From the NCBI RefSeq assembly GCF_012396235.1, contig NZ_JAAXPA010000007.1, positions 124,001-188,000 on the forward strand: a stretch of 64,000 nucleotides of DNA. The letters run 5' to 3'. Below the pieces are notes generated by a model. The model worked only from the letters and a program-made list of their open reading frames with translations. It was not told the DNA's origin and searched no databases. Positions within the stretch are counted from its first letter, which is position 1, and each line of letters begins with the position of its first letter. This DNA is from Rhodococcus opacus. GTDB taxonomy: Bacteria; Actinomycetota; Actinomycetes; Mycobacteriales; Mycobacteriaceae. Shown here in pieces: positions 50,799-58,873 of the stretch. The translations under genes and the position numbers were made by a program.

Positions 50799-52252
50799 GG
50801 CTGTCCATCCTTTCCGGTGTCTGCCGAGACCGGCTCCACCTCGTCCGGGGCGAAGTACAGATACCGCCCGTACCACTCGTGCAACTCCGACGCAGGGTCG
50901 TCCACCAGCACGACGCCGACGTGGGTGCCACCGTCGACGTCGGCGTGCACGGTCACCACGCGAGCCAACTGTCCCGCGAAGAACAGGTCCTGGGCGTCGG
51001 CGCGCCGCGACGGGTGGATCCGCACGACGGTGCCCTTCGCCACCCGGACGCCGTTCACGACCACGCCGTCGACGTCGGGACGTACGGCGGTGTCGGCGTC
51101 CGGATCCCACCACGGCATGTCGTCGGTCAATTCCGGGACGAGACCCATGTCGGGGAGGCCCGGGTCCGGGAGGCGCGGATCCGGGAGGTGCGGGTCCGGG
51201 ACGTGCGGATCTCGGAGGATGCCGTGCATCTGGGCGAGCGTCGCCGGCGACATCTGGTCGCACCGATCGATGATCTGGGCGGCGAGCGGGTCGGTGGCGC
51301 GGGCCTGCCGCTTCTCCTCCTCGGTGAGGGTCATGACCCGGAGTGTGAGGATCTCGTCGATCTCGGTGGCGTCGAACAGTGCCCCGTCGCTCTGCTCGGC
51401 AACCTCGGGGTGGTCGTACAGGATGATCGGCGACACCAGGACGAGGTCCGTCTCCCCCGGCAAGCCGGCCAGCACGGGGTAGCACCGTTCGTGCGCGCAG
51501 GTGCCCGCGAGTTGCTCCGCCTCCACGGGGGGTTCGAGGAGTGAGACGAACTCGGTGTTCTCGGCCGCCAGGATCAGGTGGGCGCCGATCAGCGACTGCC
51601 GGATCGCCGAATCCTTGCCCCAGACTCCCGCGTCCCGCGGTTCGGTGTCCCAGCCGGCGACGTCCGGCGCGGTGGTCACGTTCTCGACCGACACCCGCAC
51701 CCGGTTCAACCCGTCGACGCTGTCGCTTCCCACCGTCACGACCGCATGTGCGGGCCACCGGGTGCGCACCACGCGGCCGGCGAGGGATCCGTCCTCGCCC
51801 CGCAGTTCCTCCACCTCCGTTCCGCCGTCGATGTGGACGTCGAGGCGGCGTTCGCCCGGCCACTCCGCGGGATGCAGGATGCCGAGATCGAATTCGCGCT
51901 CCACCGCCTCGTCCCAGCTGAGCCAGCTCGCACCCGCGACGGTCAGTTCGTCGACGGGAACGAATTCCGCCGAGTCAGCGACCGCGCGTTCGATGCTGCG
52001 CACCTGGAGTTGCAGGAATCGGAGCGTGACGTTCACCCCCGCTCCGGTGCCGGCCCGCATCAGGGTCTGACAGGACATCCGCGGTTCCTCGCCGACCCCC
52101 GACTCCGCCGCACCCGACGGTCCGAGGACGCCGAACTGCCACCGCGACTGGTTCTTCGACGAACTCGCACGATACGGATACAGCAGATAACCCTCGTACA
52201 GGACCGCGTCGGCCACGGCACGCACTCGCTGCAGGGACGCCGGGGAGATCAT
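50795..52252 (-). CDS. hydrogenase-operon protein of unknown function
   Basis: A 485-residue soluble protein without a named family that I can assign. The N-terminal half is beta-rich and includes SSSKNQSRWQFGVLGP and WDTEPRDAGVWGKDSAIRQSLIG. Cysteines occur in MSCQTLMR and GTCAHERCYPVLAGLPGE. A linker of DP-x-LP repeats (about residues 349-368) leads to a C-terminal barrel-like domain (VVRIHPSRRADAQDLFFAGQLARVVTVH). It overlaps its neighbours by four bases on both sides, so it is fully part of the hydrogenase operon. Confidence 0.75.
   Translation of the reverse strand: MISPASLQRVRAVADAVLYEGYLLYPYRASSSKNQSRWQFGVLGPSGAAESGVGEEPRMSCQTLMRAGTGAGVNVTLRFLQLQVRSIERAVADSAEFVPVDELTVAGASWLSWDEAVEREFDLGILHPAEWPGERRLDVHIDGGTEVEELRGEDGSLAGRVVRTRWPAHAVVTVGSDSVDGLNRVRVSVENVTTAPDVAGWDTEPRDAGVWGKDSAIRQSLIGAHLILAAENTEFVSLLEPPVEAEQLAGTCAHERCYPVLAGLPGETDLVLVSPIILYDHPEVAEQSDGALFDATEIDEILTLRVMTLTEEEKRQARATDPLAAQIIDRCDQMSPATLAQMHGILRDPHVPDPHLPDPRLPDPGLPDMGLVPELTDDMPWWDPDADTAVRPDVDGVVVNGVRVAKGTVVRIHPSRRADAQDLFFAGQLARVVTVHADVDGGTHVGVVLVDDPASELHEWYGRYLYFAPDEVEPVSADTGKDGQP
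51149..51208. repeat. 15-bp tandem repeat encoding DPxLP units
   Basis: Four copies of a 15-bp unit (type GTCCGGGAGGCGCGG) start at 51149, 51164, 51179 and 51194. On the - strand they encode successive DP-x-(L/V)-P pentapeptides in the unknown 485-residue hydrogenase-operon protein. Confidence 0.85.
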
Positions 52253-52896
52253 GCGATCACCTCCCCGGCTCCCTGCAGCAGGTCCGAAATGGCGACGTCC
52301 AGTCCGATCAGACCGTGCGCCGCCTTGTAGCGCGCCAGCGCGGCGAGGGTGTCGTGGTCGAGGCGCACCCACCCCGTATTCGGGTAGTGCGCCTGAACCA
52401 GTTCGCGCCACACCGCCACCGGCAGGTCGTAGGTCGACTCGCGGTCCCACGGGATCCGTTCCACCCCGAAACCTGCGACCCCGCGGGTGAAGACCGTTCC
52501 GCTGAACAGGAACACCAGCGGCACCGTCGACCCGGCCTCGTCCAGGGCGTGCAGATACTTCGAGGCCGTGACCTCGAAGTCATATGTGCACGGCAGCGGC
52601 AACTCCACCACACTCGACCCGGTGAACCCCTGGGCCACGGTGCTGGTCTGCATCCACTGGAAGGGTTTGAGCGTGGCCGTCCACCGCTCGCGGGGCCCGA
52701 ACAGATCGAGGAGGCCCTCCGCCTCGCCGTCCGTGTAGCGGCGGCGTTGCGGGTCGATGCGGACCTGGCACCGGACGGCCATCGCGTGCACGGCGGCACC
52801 GCTCGACTCCGTCACCTCCACTCGCGCAGTGAGATTCGGCGCAACCGCGAACGGTTCCGGAAACACGTCCTCCACGTGGAACGACAACTCGGTCAC
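52249..52896 (-). CDS. hydrogenase-operon protein, DUF6084-like
   Basis: A 215-residue protein beginning (GTG) TELSFHVEDVFPEPFAVAPNL. It is mainly beta-strand with conserved-looking LFGPRERWTATLKPFQWMQTSTVAQGFTG and LPLPCTYDFEVTASKYLHAL segments. It resembles the DUF6084 family that accompanies actinobacterial hydrogenases. AAGGAG lies 5 bases before the GTG, and it overlaps the genes on both sides by four bases. Function unknown; no metal motif seen. Confidence 0.75.
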   Translation of the reverse strand: MTELSFHVEDVFPEPFAVAPNLTARVEVTESSGAAVHAMAVRCQVRIDPQRRRYTDGEAEGLLDLFGPRERWTATLKPFQWMQTSTVAQGFTGSSVVELPLPCTYDFEVTASKYLHALDEAGSTVPLVFLFSGTVFTRGVAGFGVERIPWDRESTYDLPVAVWRELVQAHYPNTGWVRLDHDTLAALARYKAAHGLIGLDVAISDLLQGAGEVIA

Positions 52897-53537
52897 GTCG
52901 GCTCCTTCGCGACGCGACTGCGCGCACGCACCGTCTCGAAGAACGTGTCGATGACCCGGCGAGCATCCTGGCCACCGTCGAACCCCCGCCACACCTGCCG
53001 CAACTCGCCCACCAGCTGATAGCAGGCGTCGATGGGGACGAGGTAGCACTCGGGGTCGCCGCCGCCGTGCTCGGGGACCCGCAGCAGCAACGCTTCCGTG
53101 TCGGCGGACAGCCGGCCGAGCGCCGGGTTGGCCGCGAGAACGCCGTCCCAGGCGTCGAGTGGCAGCTCCGATTCGGTGGCACCTGCCGGACCGGGATAGA
53201 ACGCGACGGTCTTGGCCAGCAGCGAGTTCCGGAACACGAAGGCGAGCCCGACGGGGATCTCCAGTTCGTCCCAGCGACCCGGTGCGAGTTCGAAGTCGGG
53301 AAACGACAGGTAGCGTTCCGGGACGGCCCGGAAACGCAGTTCAGCGCTCTCGTCGGTGAACAGCAGGTAGCACCCGCGGCACACGCACATCAGTTGCCGG
53401 TCCTGGACGTTCACGACGTGCTGATGGGCGTCGGCGATCGGCACGGCGCACATGTCGCACCGTTCGCCGACCACCGGTTTGGGTCGCTCGGATGCGATGC
53501 GCTGCAGGATGCGCAGTCCGTTCCCCGACGGGCTCAT
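52893..53537 (-). CDS. hydrogenase-operon protein with zinc-finger-like motif, DUF5947-like
   Basis: A 214-residue protein. Two Cys pairs, ERCDMCAVP and MCVCRGCYLLF, about 25 residues apart, could bind zinc or a cluster near the N-terminus, with HQH between them. The remainder contains LAFVFRNSLLAKTVAFYPGPAGATES. It resembles the DUF5947 family of hydrogenase operons. The start overlaps the NifU/Rieske-like stop (TGATG); a GTG one codon earlier is possible. Probably a maturation or electron-transfer accessory factor. Confidence 0.75.
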   Translation of the reverse strand: MSPSGNGLRILQRIASERPKPVVGERCDMCAVPIADAHQHVVNVQDRQLMCVCRGCYLLFTDESAELRFRAVPERYLSFPDFELAPGRWDELEIPVGLAFVFRNSLLAKTVAFYPGPAGATESELPLDAWDGVLAANPALGRLSADTEALLLRVPEHGGGDPECYLVPIDACYQLVGELRQVWRGFDGGQDARRVIDTFFETVRARSRVAKEPT

Positions 53538-54493
53538 CACGCCACCTCCGCGGCGGGCACCGCGACGGAGACGACGCCGTCACGCACGAGGACCGGAAGC
53601 GGCGACAGCGTTTCGGCGTCCGCGTCACCGTCCAGACGGAGTCCTGCCCGGCGCGCGTCGAAGTGCGCCCGGCACGACGGACAGCGCAGCACCGCATCAC
53701 CCACCTGCCCGCCCGCCCTTCGTTGCAGCGTGGCCCCGGCCAGCGAGTTGGTGCAGGCGGCGCAGCGGTCGCGGTAGGCGAACAACTGCTCCCCGATCCG
53801 GCACACCAGAATCGGGAGCCCGGCGACGGCGAACCCGGCCACCTCCCCGGGCGCGAGGTCCTCGAGTTCGGGCACCGAGATCCACGTCCCGGTGCCACTC
53901 GACCCGTCCGTTCCGTTCGGATGAACATGGGAGAACAGCGATTCCGCGGCGATCAGCCCGGAGCCGGCCGCGGGGGTCGCACCCACCACCTCGATGTCCA
54001 CGGTCTCCGGTGCCGCCGCCAGCACGGCGTCCTTGACGGCGAGTTCCAACGTCACCGCCGAGGACGGGCAGCTCTGACAACTGCCGGTCAGCCGAAGCCG
54101 CACCACACCGTTCACCACACCGAGCAGTTCGACGTCACCGCCGTGGGATCCCAGATAGGGGCGCACACTGTCGAGTGCGGTGGCGACCCTCGTCTCGACG
54201 TCGTGCGGATGGAGCCCGTTCACCAGCAGCAGGCTCGCGACGAGTTCGTCGGCGGCCAGCCGTTCGACGAGGTCGTCGTCGCGGTCACCGATGATCTCGA
54301 GGACGCGCTGCAACCCGGCGCCGTAGAGTTCGACCACCTCGCGGACCAGTTGCTCGGCGCGATCACGTGCCACCGAGCCACCTGTCGAACTCGCGTCCAA
54401 CAGGCTGTCGATCCTCTCGCCGGCTGTCCGCCACCGATCGGGGTCGTCTCCTACTTCGTCACTCCCCCACGTCTCCGATCCGCCACTCTCCAT
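53537..54493 (-). CDS. NifU C-terminal domain fused to an all-Cys Rieske-like domain
   Basis: A 318-residue fusion. Residues ~95-170 are a NifU-type iron-sulfur scaffold: VRPYLGSHGGDVELLGV and the CxxC pair Cys139/Cys142 in GSCQSCPSS. Residues ~200-318 follow the Rieske fold, but where Rieske proteins have CxH and CxxH this one has CAAC (244-247) and CPSC (271-274, then RAHFDARRAG). Both His ligands thus appear replaced by Cys. It is encoded 10 bases after the large subunit and probably delivers or transfers iron-sulfur clusters or electrons for the hydrogenase. Confidence 0.85.
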   Translation of the reverse strand: MESGGSETWGSDEVGDDPDRWRTAGERIDSLLDASSTGGSVARDRAEQLVREVVELYGAGLQRVLEIIGDRDDDLVERLAADELVASLLLVNGLHPHDVETRVATALDSVRPYLGSHGGDVELLGVVNGVVRLRLTGSCQSCPSSAVTLELAVKDAVLAAAPETVDIEVVGATPAAGSGLIAAESLFSHVHPNGTDGSSGTGTWISVPELEDLAPGEVAGFAVAGLPILVCRIGEQLFAYRDRCAACTNSLAGATLQRRAGGQVGDAVLRCPSCRAHFDARRAGLRLDGDADAETLSPLPVLVRDGVVSVAVPAAEVA

Positions 54494-54503
54494 GCGTACC
54501 CCG

Positions 54504-56297
54504 TCACTCGCCGGTCACGGACTGGGTGGGAGAATGCAGCTTCTCCAGCGTCTTTCCCTCACCGAGATACATGTGCACACCGCAGGGCAGGCAGGGATCG
54601 AAACTGCGGACGGTCCGCATGATGTCGATGCCCTTGAAATGCTCCCGGTCGTTCTCCTCGAAGATCGGCTGACCCTGCACCGCATCCTCGTACGGCCCCG
54701 GCGTACCGAAGCTGTCGCGGGGGTTGGCGTTCCACGGCGTCGGCGGATACGGGTGGTAGTTCGCGATCTTGCCGTCGCGAATCACCATGTGGTGCGACAG
54801 GACTCCGCGCACCGCCTCCGTGAAGCCGCAGCCGATTCCCTCGTCGGGGACCTCGAACTTCTCCCACGTCTTCGTGTGCCCGGCCCGGATCTCGGCGAGC
54901 GCCTTCTCCGCGAAGTGCAGCGCACACGCCGCCGCGTACGCCTGGAAGTAGGTCCGCGCCCGGTCACGCTCGATCGTGTTGCTGCCGTACTGCGGGATCT
55001 TCCACTCGAACTCGACCGGGCCCTTCAGCGCGGTCTTCGGCAGGTTGATCTTCACGCTGTGACCGGTCGACTGCACGTACCCGATGTCGACGAGGCCGGC
55101 GAGGGCGGTACTCCAGAGCCGGGCCAGCGGCCCGCCGCCGGTGTCCAGCGCGAGGTGATCGGTGCCGTCGAACCACCGCGGCGACATCACCCAGCTGTAC
55201 TTGTCCTCCATGTCGCGTTTCTGCGGGTGCGGGTTGGTGTGCTGGTTCCACGGATGCCTGCGGTCGACCGGATTCCCGAGCGGATCGTTCTTCACGAACA
55301 TCTCCTGGTCGGTCCAGTCGTCGTAATACGAACTGCCCAGCAGGATTCGGATGCCCAGATTGATGTCGACGAGGGACGTCGTGATCAGTTTGCCGTCCAC
55401 CACGATGCCGGGCGTCACGAACATGGCCCGTCCCCACTTCTCCATGTCCTTGTAGGAGAAGTTGCACACCGCGGGATCCTGGAAGGACCCCCAGCAGCCG
55501 AGGAGAGTCCGGCGCAGGCCGACCTTCTCGTAGCCGGGCATGGCCTCGTAGAAGAAGTCGAACAGGTCGTCGTGCATGGGGACGACCTTCTTCATGAACT
55601 CCACGTAGCGCATCAGACGCGTCGTGTAGTCGGTCATCAACTGGATCGTCGCGACCGTGCCCACACCACCCGGATACAGGGTGGACGGATGGACGTGCCG
55701 ACCTTCCATCAGGCAGAACATCTCTCGCGTCCACCGGCTGACCTGCAACGCCTCCCGATAGAACTCACCGGTGAACGGGTTGAGCGAACGCATGATGTCG
55801 GCGATGGTCTTGTAGCCGTGCTCACCGGCATGCGGCGCCTCGGTCTTCTCGGCCTGCGCGAGCACCCCGGGATTGGTCTCGGAGACCATCTTCTCGCAGA
55901 AGTCCACACCGACGAGGTTCTCCTGAAAGATGTTGTGGTCGAACATGTATTCTGCGGCCTCGCCGAGGTTGACGATCCACTCGCCGATGTGCGGCGGCTG
56001 CACGCCGTAGGCCATGTTCTGGGTGTAACACGAACACGTCGCGTGGTTGTCACCACAGATACCGCAGATGCGGCTCGTGATGAAGTGGGCGTCGCGCGGG
56101 TCCTTACCCTTCATGAAGATCGAATAGCCGCGGAAGATCGACGAGGTGCTGTGGCACTCCACGACTTCCTTCTGCTTGAAGTCGATCTTCGTGTAGATGC
56201 CCAGGCTGCCCACGATGCGCGTGATCGGATCCCACGCCATCTCGACCAGGCCGTCGGATTCCGACTTGTGCGAAGGTTCCGGAATGATCGTTGTCAT
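54504..56297 (-). CDS. hhyL: [NiFe]-hydrogenase large subunit, group 1h
   Basis: A 597-residue catalytic subunit that splits H2 at the NiFe centre. Both nickel motifs are intact: L1 RICGICGDNHATC (Cys78, Cys81) and L2 DPCLPCGVH (Cys569, Cys572, His575). The 22 residues after His575 would be removed by the protease encoded at 50159-50671. There is no export signal. Group 1h enzymes oxidise H2 at atmospheric levels and feed the respiratory chain during starvation. It lies 57 bases after hhyS; GAGAGG precedes the ATG. Confidence 0.97.
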   Translation of the reverse strand: MTTIIPEPSHKSESDGLVEMAWDPITRIVGSLGIYTKIDFKQKEVVECHSTSSIFRGYSIFMKGKDPRDAHFITSRICGICGDNHATCSCYTQNMAYGVQPPHIGEWIVNLGEAAEYMFDHNIFQENLVGVDFCEKMVSETNPGVLAQAEKTEAPHAGEHGYKTIADIMRSLNPFTGEFYREALQVSRWTREMFCLMEGRHVHPSTLYPGGVGTVATIQLMTDYTTRLMRYVEFMKKVVPMHDDLFDFFYEAMPGYEKVGLRRTLLGCWGSFQDPAVCNFSYKDMEKWGRAMFVTPGIVVDGKLITTSLVDINLGIRILLGSSYYDDWTDQEMFVKNDPLGNPVDRRHPWNQHTNPHPQKRDMEDKYSWVMSPRWFDGTDHLALDTGGGPLARLWSTALAGLVDIGYVQSTGHSVKINLPKTALKGPVEFEWKIPQYGSNTIERDRARTYFQAYAAACALHFAEKALAEIRAGHTKTWEKFEVPDEGIGCGFTEAVRGVLSHHMVIRDGKIANYHPYPPTPWNANPRDSFGTPGPYEDAVQGQPIFEENDREHFKGIDIMRTVRSFDPCLPCGVHMYLGEGKTLEKLHSPTQSVTGE

Positions 56298-56354
56298 CGA
56301 CGTACCTCTCAGTGTTCGAGGCCGGCGGACTACCGCCCGAGACCCCGAGCGGGA

Positions 56355-57410
56355 CTACCAGGTGCGTGTGGCGCCCGTGGTCAGTTTCGTACCGCGACTG
56401 CGCCAGTGCGGCTCTTTGTCCAAGGTGGTCTTGGTGATCTTGCGGAGACTCCGAATGGCGGATCCGTACAGTCCGGACGCCGCGGCGGAGATCTTGCCGC
56501 CCGGGGGTTCGTCCATGAACGGCATGAACTTGTCCGGGAAGCCAGGCATCGTGCACCCGATGCAGATACCGCCCACATTCGGGCACCCACCGACACCGTT
56601 GATCCAGCCCCGCTTCGGGACGTTGCACTTGACGACGGGGCCCCAGCACCCCAGCTTCACGATGCACTTGGGCGAGCCGTACTCGGTGGCGAAATCACCC
56701 TGCTCGTAGTAGCCGGCGCGGTCGCAGCCCTCGTGCACCGTGGCACCGAACAGCCATTGCGGGCGCAAAGCGTCGTCGAGCGGGATCATGGGCGCCTGCT
56801 CGGTGGCCATGTAGAGGAGATACGTCAGCGTCTCCGACAGATTGTCCGGTTGGATCGGGCAGCCGGGAACGCAGACGATCGGGATGCCCGCCTTCGACTT
56901 CCAATCCCAGCCGAGATAGTCGGGAACGCCCATCGCACCGGTCGGATTACCCGCCATCGCGTGAATACCGCCGTACGTGGCGCACGTCCCGGCCGCGACG
57001 ATCGCCGTCGCCTTCGGAGCGAGACGATCGAGCCATTCGCTCGTCGTCACCGGCTGACCGGTCTCGGGATTGTTGCCGAAACCGCACCAGTAACCCTCGT
57101 CGTGAAGTTGCTCGTTCGGTATGGAACCCTCCACCACCAGGACGAAAGGTTCGAGCTCGCCGCGATCCGCCTTCCAGAACCACTCCAGGAAGTCGTCGGC
57201 GCCGCCCTCGGGGCCGTTCTCGAAGTCGATCAGCGGCCAGTGAACGGCCACTTTGGGCAGGCCCGGCAGGGCTCCCAGAGCAATCTCCTCGACACTGGGC
57301 TGCGTCGCAGCCGTCAAGGCCACCGAATCGCCGTCGCAACTGAGTCCCGCATTGATCCACAGCACGTGAATCAGGGTGTCCTCGGCGTTGATTGCTTCCT
57401 GTGTCGGCAT
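56355..57410 (-). CDS. hhyS: [NiFe]-hydrogenase small subunit, group 1h
   Basis: A 351-residue electron-transfer subunit with three iron-sulfur clusters. The proximal-cluster motif reads SCDGDSV, with Cys25 and Asp28 where most hydrogenases have a second Cys; Cys143 (AAGTCATYGG) and Cys184 (VPGCP) complete it. A 3Cys-1Asp proximal cluster is the hallmark of group 1h enzymes. Medial and distal cluster cysteines lie in YGSPKCIVKLGCWGPVVKC and GGCPNVGGICIGCTMPG. No Tat signal: the protein starts directly before the flavodoxin-like domain. The ATG at 57410 is chosen on that basis. The promoter is at 57491-57520. Confidence 0.96.
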   Translation of the reverse strand: MPTQEAINAEDTLIHVLWINAGLSCDGDSVALTAATQPSVEEIALGALPGLPKVAVHWPLIDFENGPEGGADDFLEWFWKADRGELEPFVLVVEGSIPNEQLHDEGYWCGFGNNPETGQPVTTSEWLDRLAPKATAIVAAGTCATYGGIHAMAGNPTGAMGVPDYLGWDWKSKAGIPIVCVPGCPIQPDNLSETLTYLLYMATEQAPMIPLDDALRPQWLFGATVHEGCDRAGYYEQGDFATEYGSPKCIVKLGCWGPVVKCNVPKRGWINGVGGCPNVGGICIGCTMPGFPDKFMPFMDEPPGGKISAAASGLYGSAIRSLRKITKTTLDKEPHWRSRGTKLTTGATRTW

Positions 57411-57490
57411 ATCAGGTCGCTTTCCGGAGTGAACACAACTCCTGTCGCCACCGGAGTCGACCGTCGGCCCACCTGTGTGGCGCTGATATT

Positions 57491-57520
57491 TATTTAGCTC
57501 CGCCGCCGAGCGGATGTCAA
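57491..57520 (-). promoter_or_regulatory. probable promoter of the hhyS-hhyL operon
   Basis: On the - strand TTGACA (57520-57515) is followed after 18 bases by TAAATA (57496-57491). The start of transcription would fall near 57484, about 75 bases before the hhyS ATG. The AT-rich block stands out in the 160-bp hypB-hhyS gap. Confidence 0.65.
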
Positions 57521-57570
57521 CGGTCCTCGGCGCGTCGCACCGCGCGGCTCCACCCGGTCGTGTAGGAGCG

Positions 57571-58398
57571 TCATTGCTTCGCAATCCAGTCGTACCACTG
57601 CGCAATGCCCTGGCCCGTCGTCGCCGACAACGTGATCATCTGCAGGTCGGGGTTCACGGACCGGGCGTATTTCGTGCAGAGATCGACGTCGAAGTCCACG
57701 TACGGCAACAGGTCCGCCTTGTTCACGATCACCAGGTTCGCCGCCGCGAACATGTGCGGGTACTTGAGCGGCTTGTCCGTCCCCTCGGTCACCGAGATCA
57801 CCACCACCCTGCTCTTCTCACCGAGATCGAACAGTGCCGGACAGACGAGGTTCCCCACGTTCTCGATGAACAGCAGCGAGTTCGGCTCGGGGTCGAGAGC
57901 GGTCAGCGCGTCCCGCATCATCTCGGCGTCGAGATGGCACCCGGCGCCCGTGTTCACCTGCACCACAGCACATCCCGTCGCCTTGATTCGGTTGGCATCG
58001 AGCATCGTCTCCTGATCACCCTCCACCACCGAGACGCGCCGCTGCCCACCGATGTCGGCGATGGTGCGTTCGAGCAGCGTCGTCTTCCCCGACCCCGGCG
58101 AACTCATCACGTTCAGCGCGAGCACCCCACGTCCGGCCAGCCAGCCCCGGTTGCGCTCCGCCGTGAGGTCGTTCTTCGCCAGCACCTTCTGTTCGAGGGT
58201 CACCGTCTCGGTCGCGTGCTCGTGGGGGTGTTCGTGAGTGTGGGGGTGTTCGTGGTCGTGCGGGTGCTCATGGTCGTGCGGGTGCTCGTGGTCGTGCGAA
58301 TGATCGTGGTCGTGCGAATGATCGTGGTCGTGCGGGTGCTCGTGGGGCACCGTGATCCTGGTTCCGGTCTCGTCTCCGCATCCACAGGTGGCACACAT
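57571..58398 (-). CDS. hypB: hydrogenase nickel incorporation GTPase HypB
   Basis: A 275-residue HypB. It starts with the high-affinity nickel motif MCATCGCGD. A His-rich tract of 22 His follows in residues 19-61, arranged as HxH repeats for nickel storage. The GTPase domain follows, with P-loop SSPGSGKTT (about residue 107), metal-site VNTGAGCHLDAEM, FIENVGNLVCPALFDLGE and NKADLLP. It delivers nickel to the large subunit with HypA. It begins 5 bases after hypA ends. hhyS follows after 160 bases with its own promoter. Confidence 0.97.
   Translation of the reverse strand: MCATCGCGDETGTRITVPHEHPHDHDHSHDHDHSHDHEHPHDHEHPHDHEHPHTHEHPHEHATETVTLEQKVLAKNDLTAERNRGWLAGRGVLALNVMSSPGSGKTTLLERTIADIGGQRRVSVVEGDQETMLDANRIKATGCAVVQVNTGAGCHLDAEMMRDALTALDPEPNSLLFIENVGNLVCPALFDLGEKSRVVVISVTEGTDKPLKYPHMFAAANLVIVNKADLLPYVDFDVDLCTKYARSVNPDLQMITLSATTGQGIAQWYDWIAKQ
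58216..58344. repeat. His-codon repeat tract within hypB
   Basis: Imperfect 6- and 12-base repeats encode alternating His residues (HDHDHSHDHDHSH and HEHPHDHEHPH) on the - strand. This low-complexity tract is prone to length change and is the nickel-storage segment of HypB. Confidence 0.85.
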
Positions 58399-58403
58399 TT
58401 GCG

Positions 58404-58733
58404 TCAGCTCACTTCCATCGAGAGGATTCGTAGTTCCCGACCCGACGTGACCTCCACGTCCGCACTTCCGCACGGGCACAGCAACACCAGGTCCGTGAGC
58501 GCGAAATCCTCGCCGCACTCACGGCAGTGCGCACCGCCCGGGGTGTGGTCGATGTCGAGACGGGCACCGTGCGCAACGGTCCCTTCGGTGACCAGTTCGA
58601 AACAGAACTGCATCGAATCGGCGACCACGGCCGTCAACGCCCCCACCTGTACGCGCACACTGTGGACCGTCCGTCCCGCGGCGGTCTCGCAGACGGCGTC
58701 GACGACGCTCTGGGTGATTGCCAACTCGTGCAT
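58404..58733 (-). CDS. hypA: hydrogenase nickel incorporation protein HypA
   Basis: A 109-residue HypA. It begins MHELAITQSVVD, with the nickel-binding His2; the GTG one codon upstream would add a residue before the motif and is rejected. The zinc site is formed by CRECGEDF and LCPCGSADV. It cooperates with HypB in nickel insertion. It is first in the - strand hydrogenase region, and its upstream side holds a long palindrome shared with the GNAT-AAA+ gene. Confidence 0.96.
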   Translation of the reverse strand: MHELAITQSVVDAVCETAAGRTVHSVRVQVGALTAVVADSMQFCFELVTEGTVAHGARLDIDHTPGGAHCRECGEDFALTDLVLLCPCGSADVEVTSGRELRILSMEVS

Positions 58734-58786
58734 CACGGCCCCGTTCAGGACTCGTCACCTGTGGATTCGAGCGTAGCGCTTCCCGC

Positions 58787-58830
58787 CCGTGAGTACTTAT
58801 TAACCGCGGGCGGTTAATAAGTACTCACGG
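58787..58830. repeat. 44-bp perfect palindrome, copy 1, in a divergent promoter region
   Basis: Two 21-base arms, perfectly complementary, flank a GG centre; the core arm is GTGAGTACTTATTAACCGC. It lies between the divergent hypA (-) and GNAT-AAA+ (+) starts, 54 bases from hypA and 43 bases from the other. It matches the palindrome at 60137-60182 apart from compensated changes. Confidence 0.9.
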
Positions 58831-58873
58831 CAGACGTAGTCTGAGGATCCGCCATCCACTACAGGGAGGGCGC

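Noticed and set aside
54492..57497. A 1001-codon open frame on the + strand, antisense to hhyL and hhyS
   Set aside because: It mirrors the codon pattern of the hydrogenase genes; in GC-rich DNA with GC-rich third positions the antisense frame stays open. No start signal or recognisable domain.
58216..58344. Repetitive DNA in hypB considered as a minisatellite or insertion
   Set aside because: It is the in-frame His-rich nickel tract normal for HypB.
58787..58830. Palindrome considered as part of a tRNA or riboswitch
   Set aside because: A single perfect stem with a 2-base centre has no cloverleaf or conserved riboswitch core.
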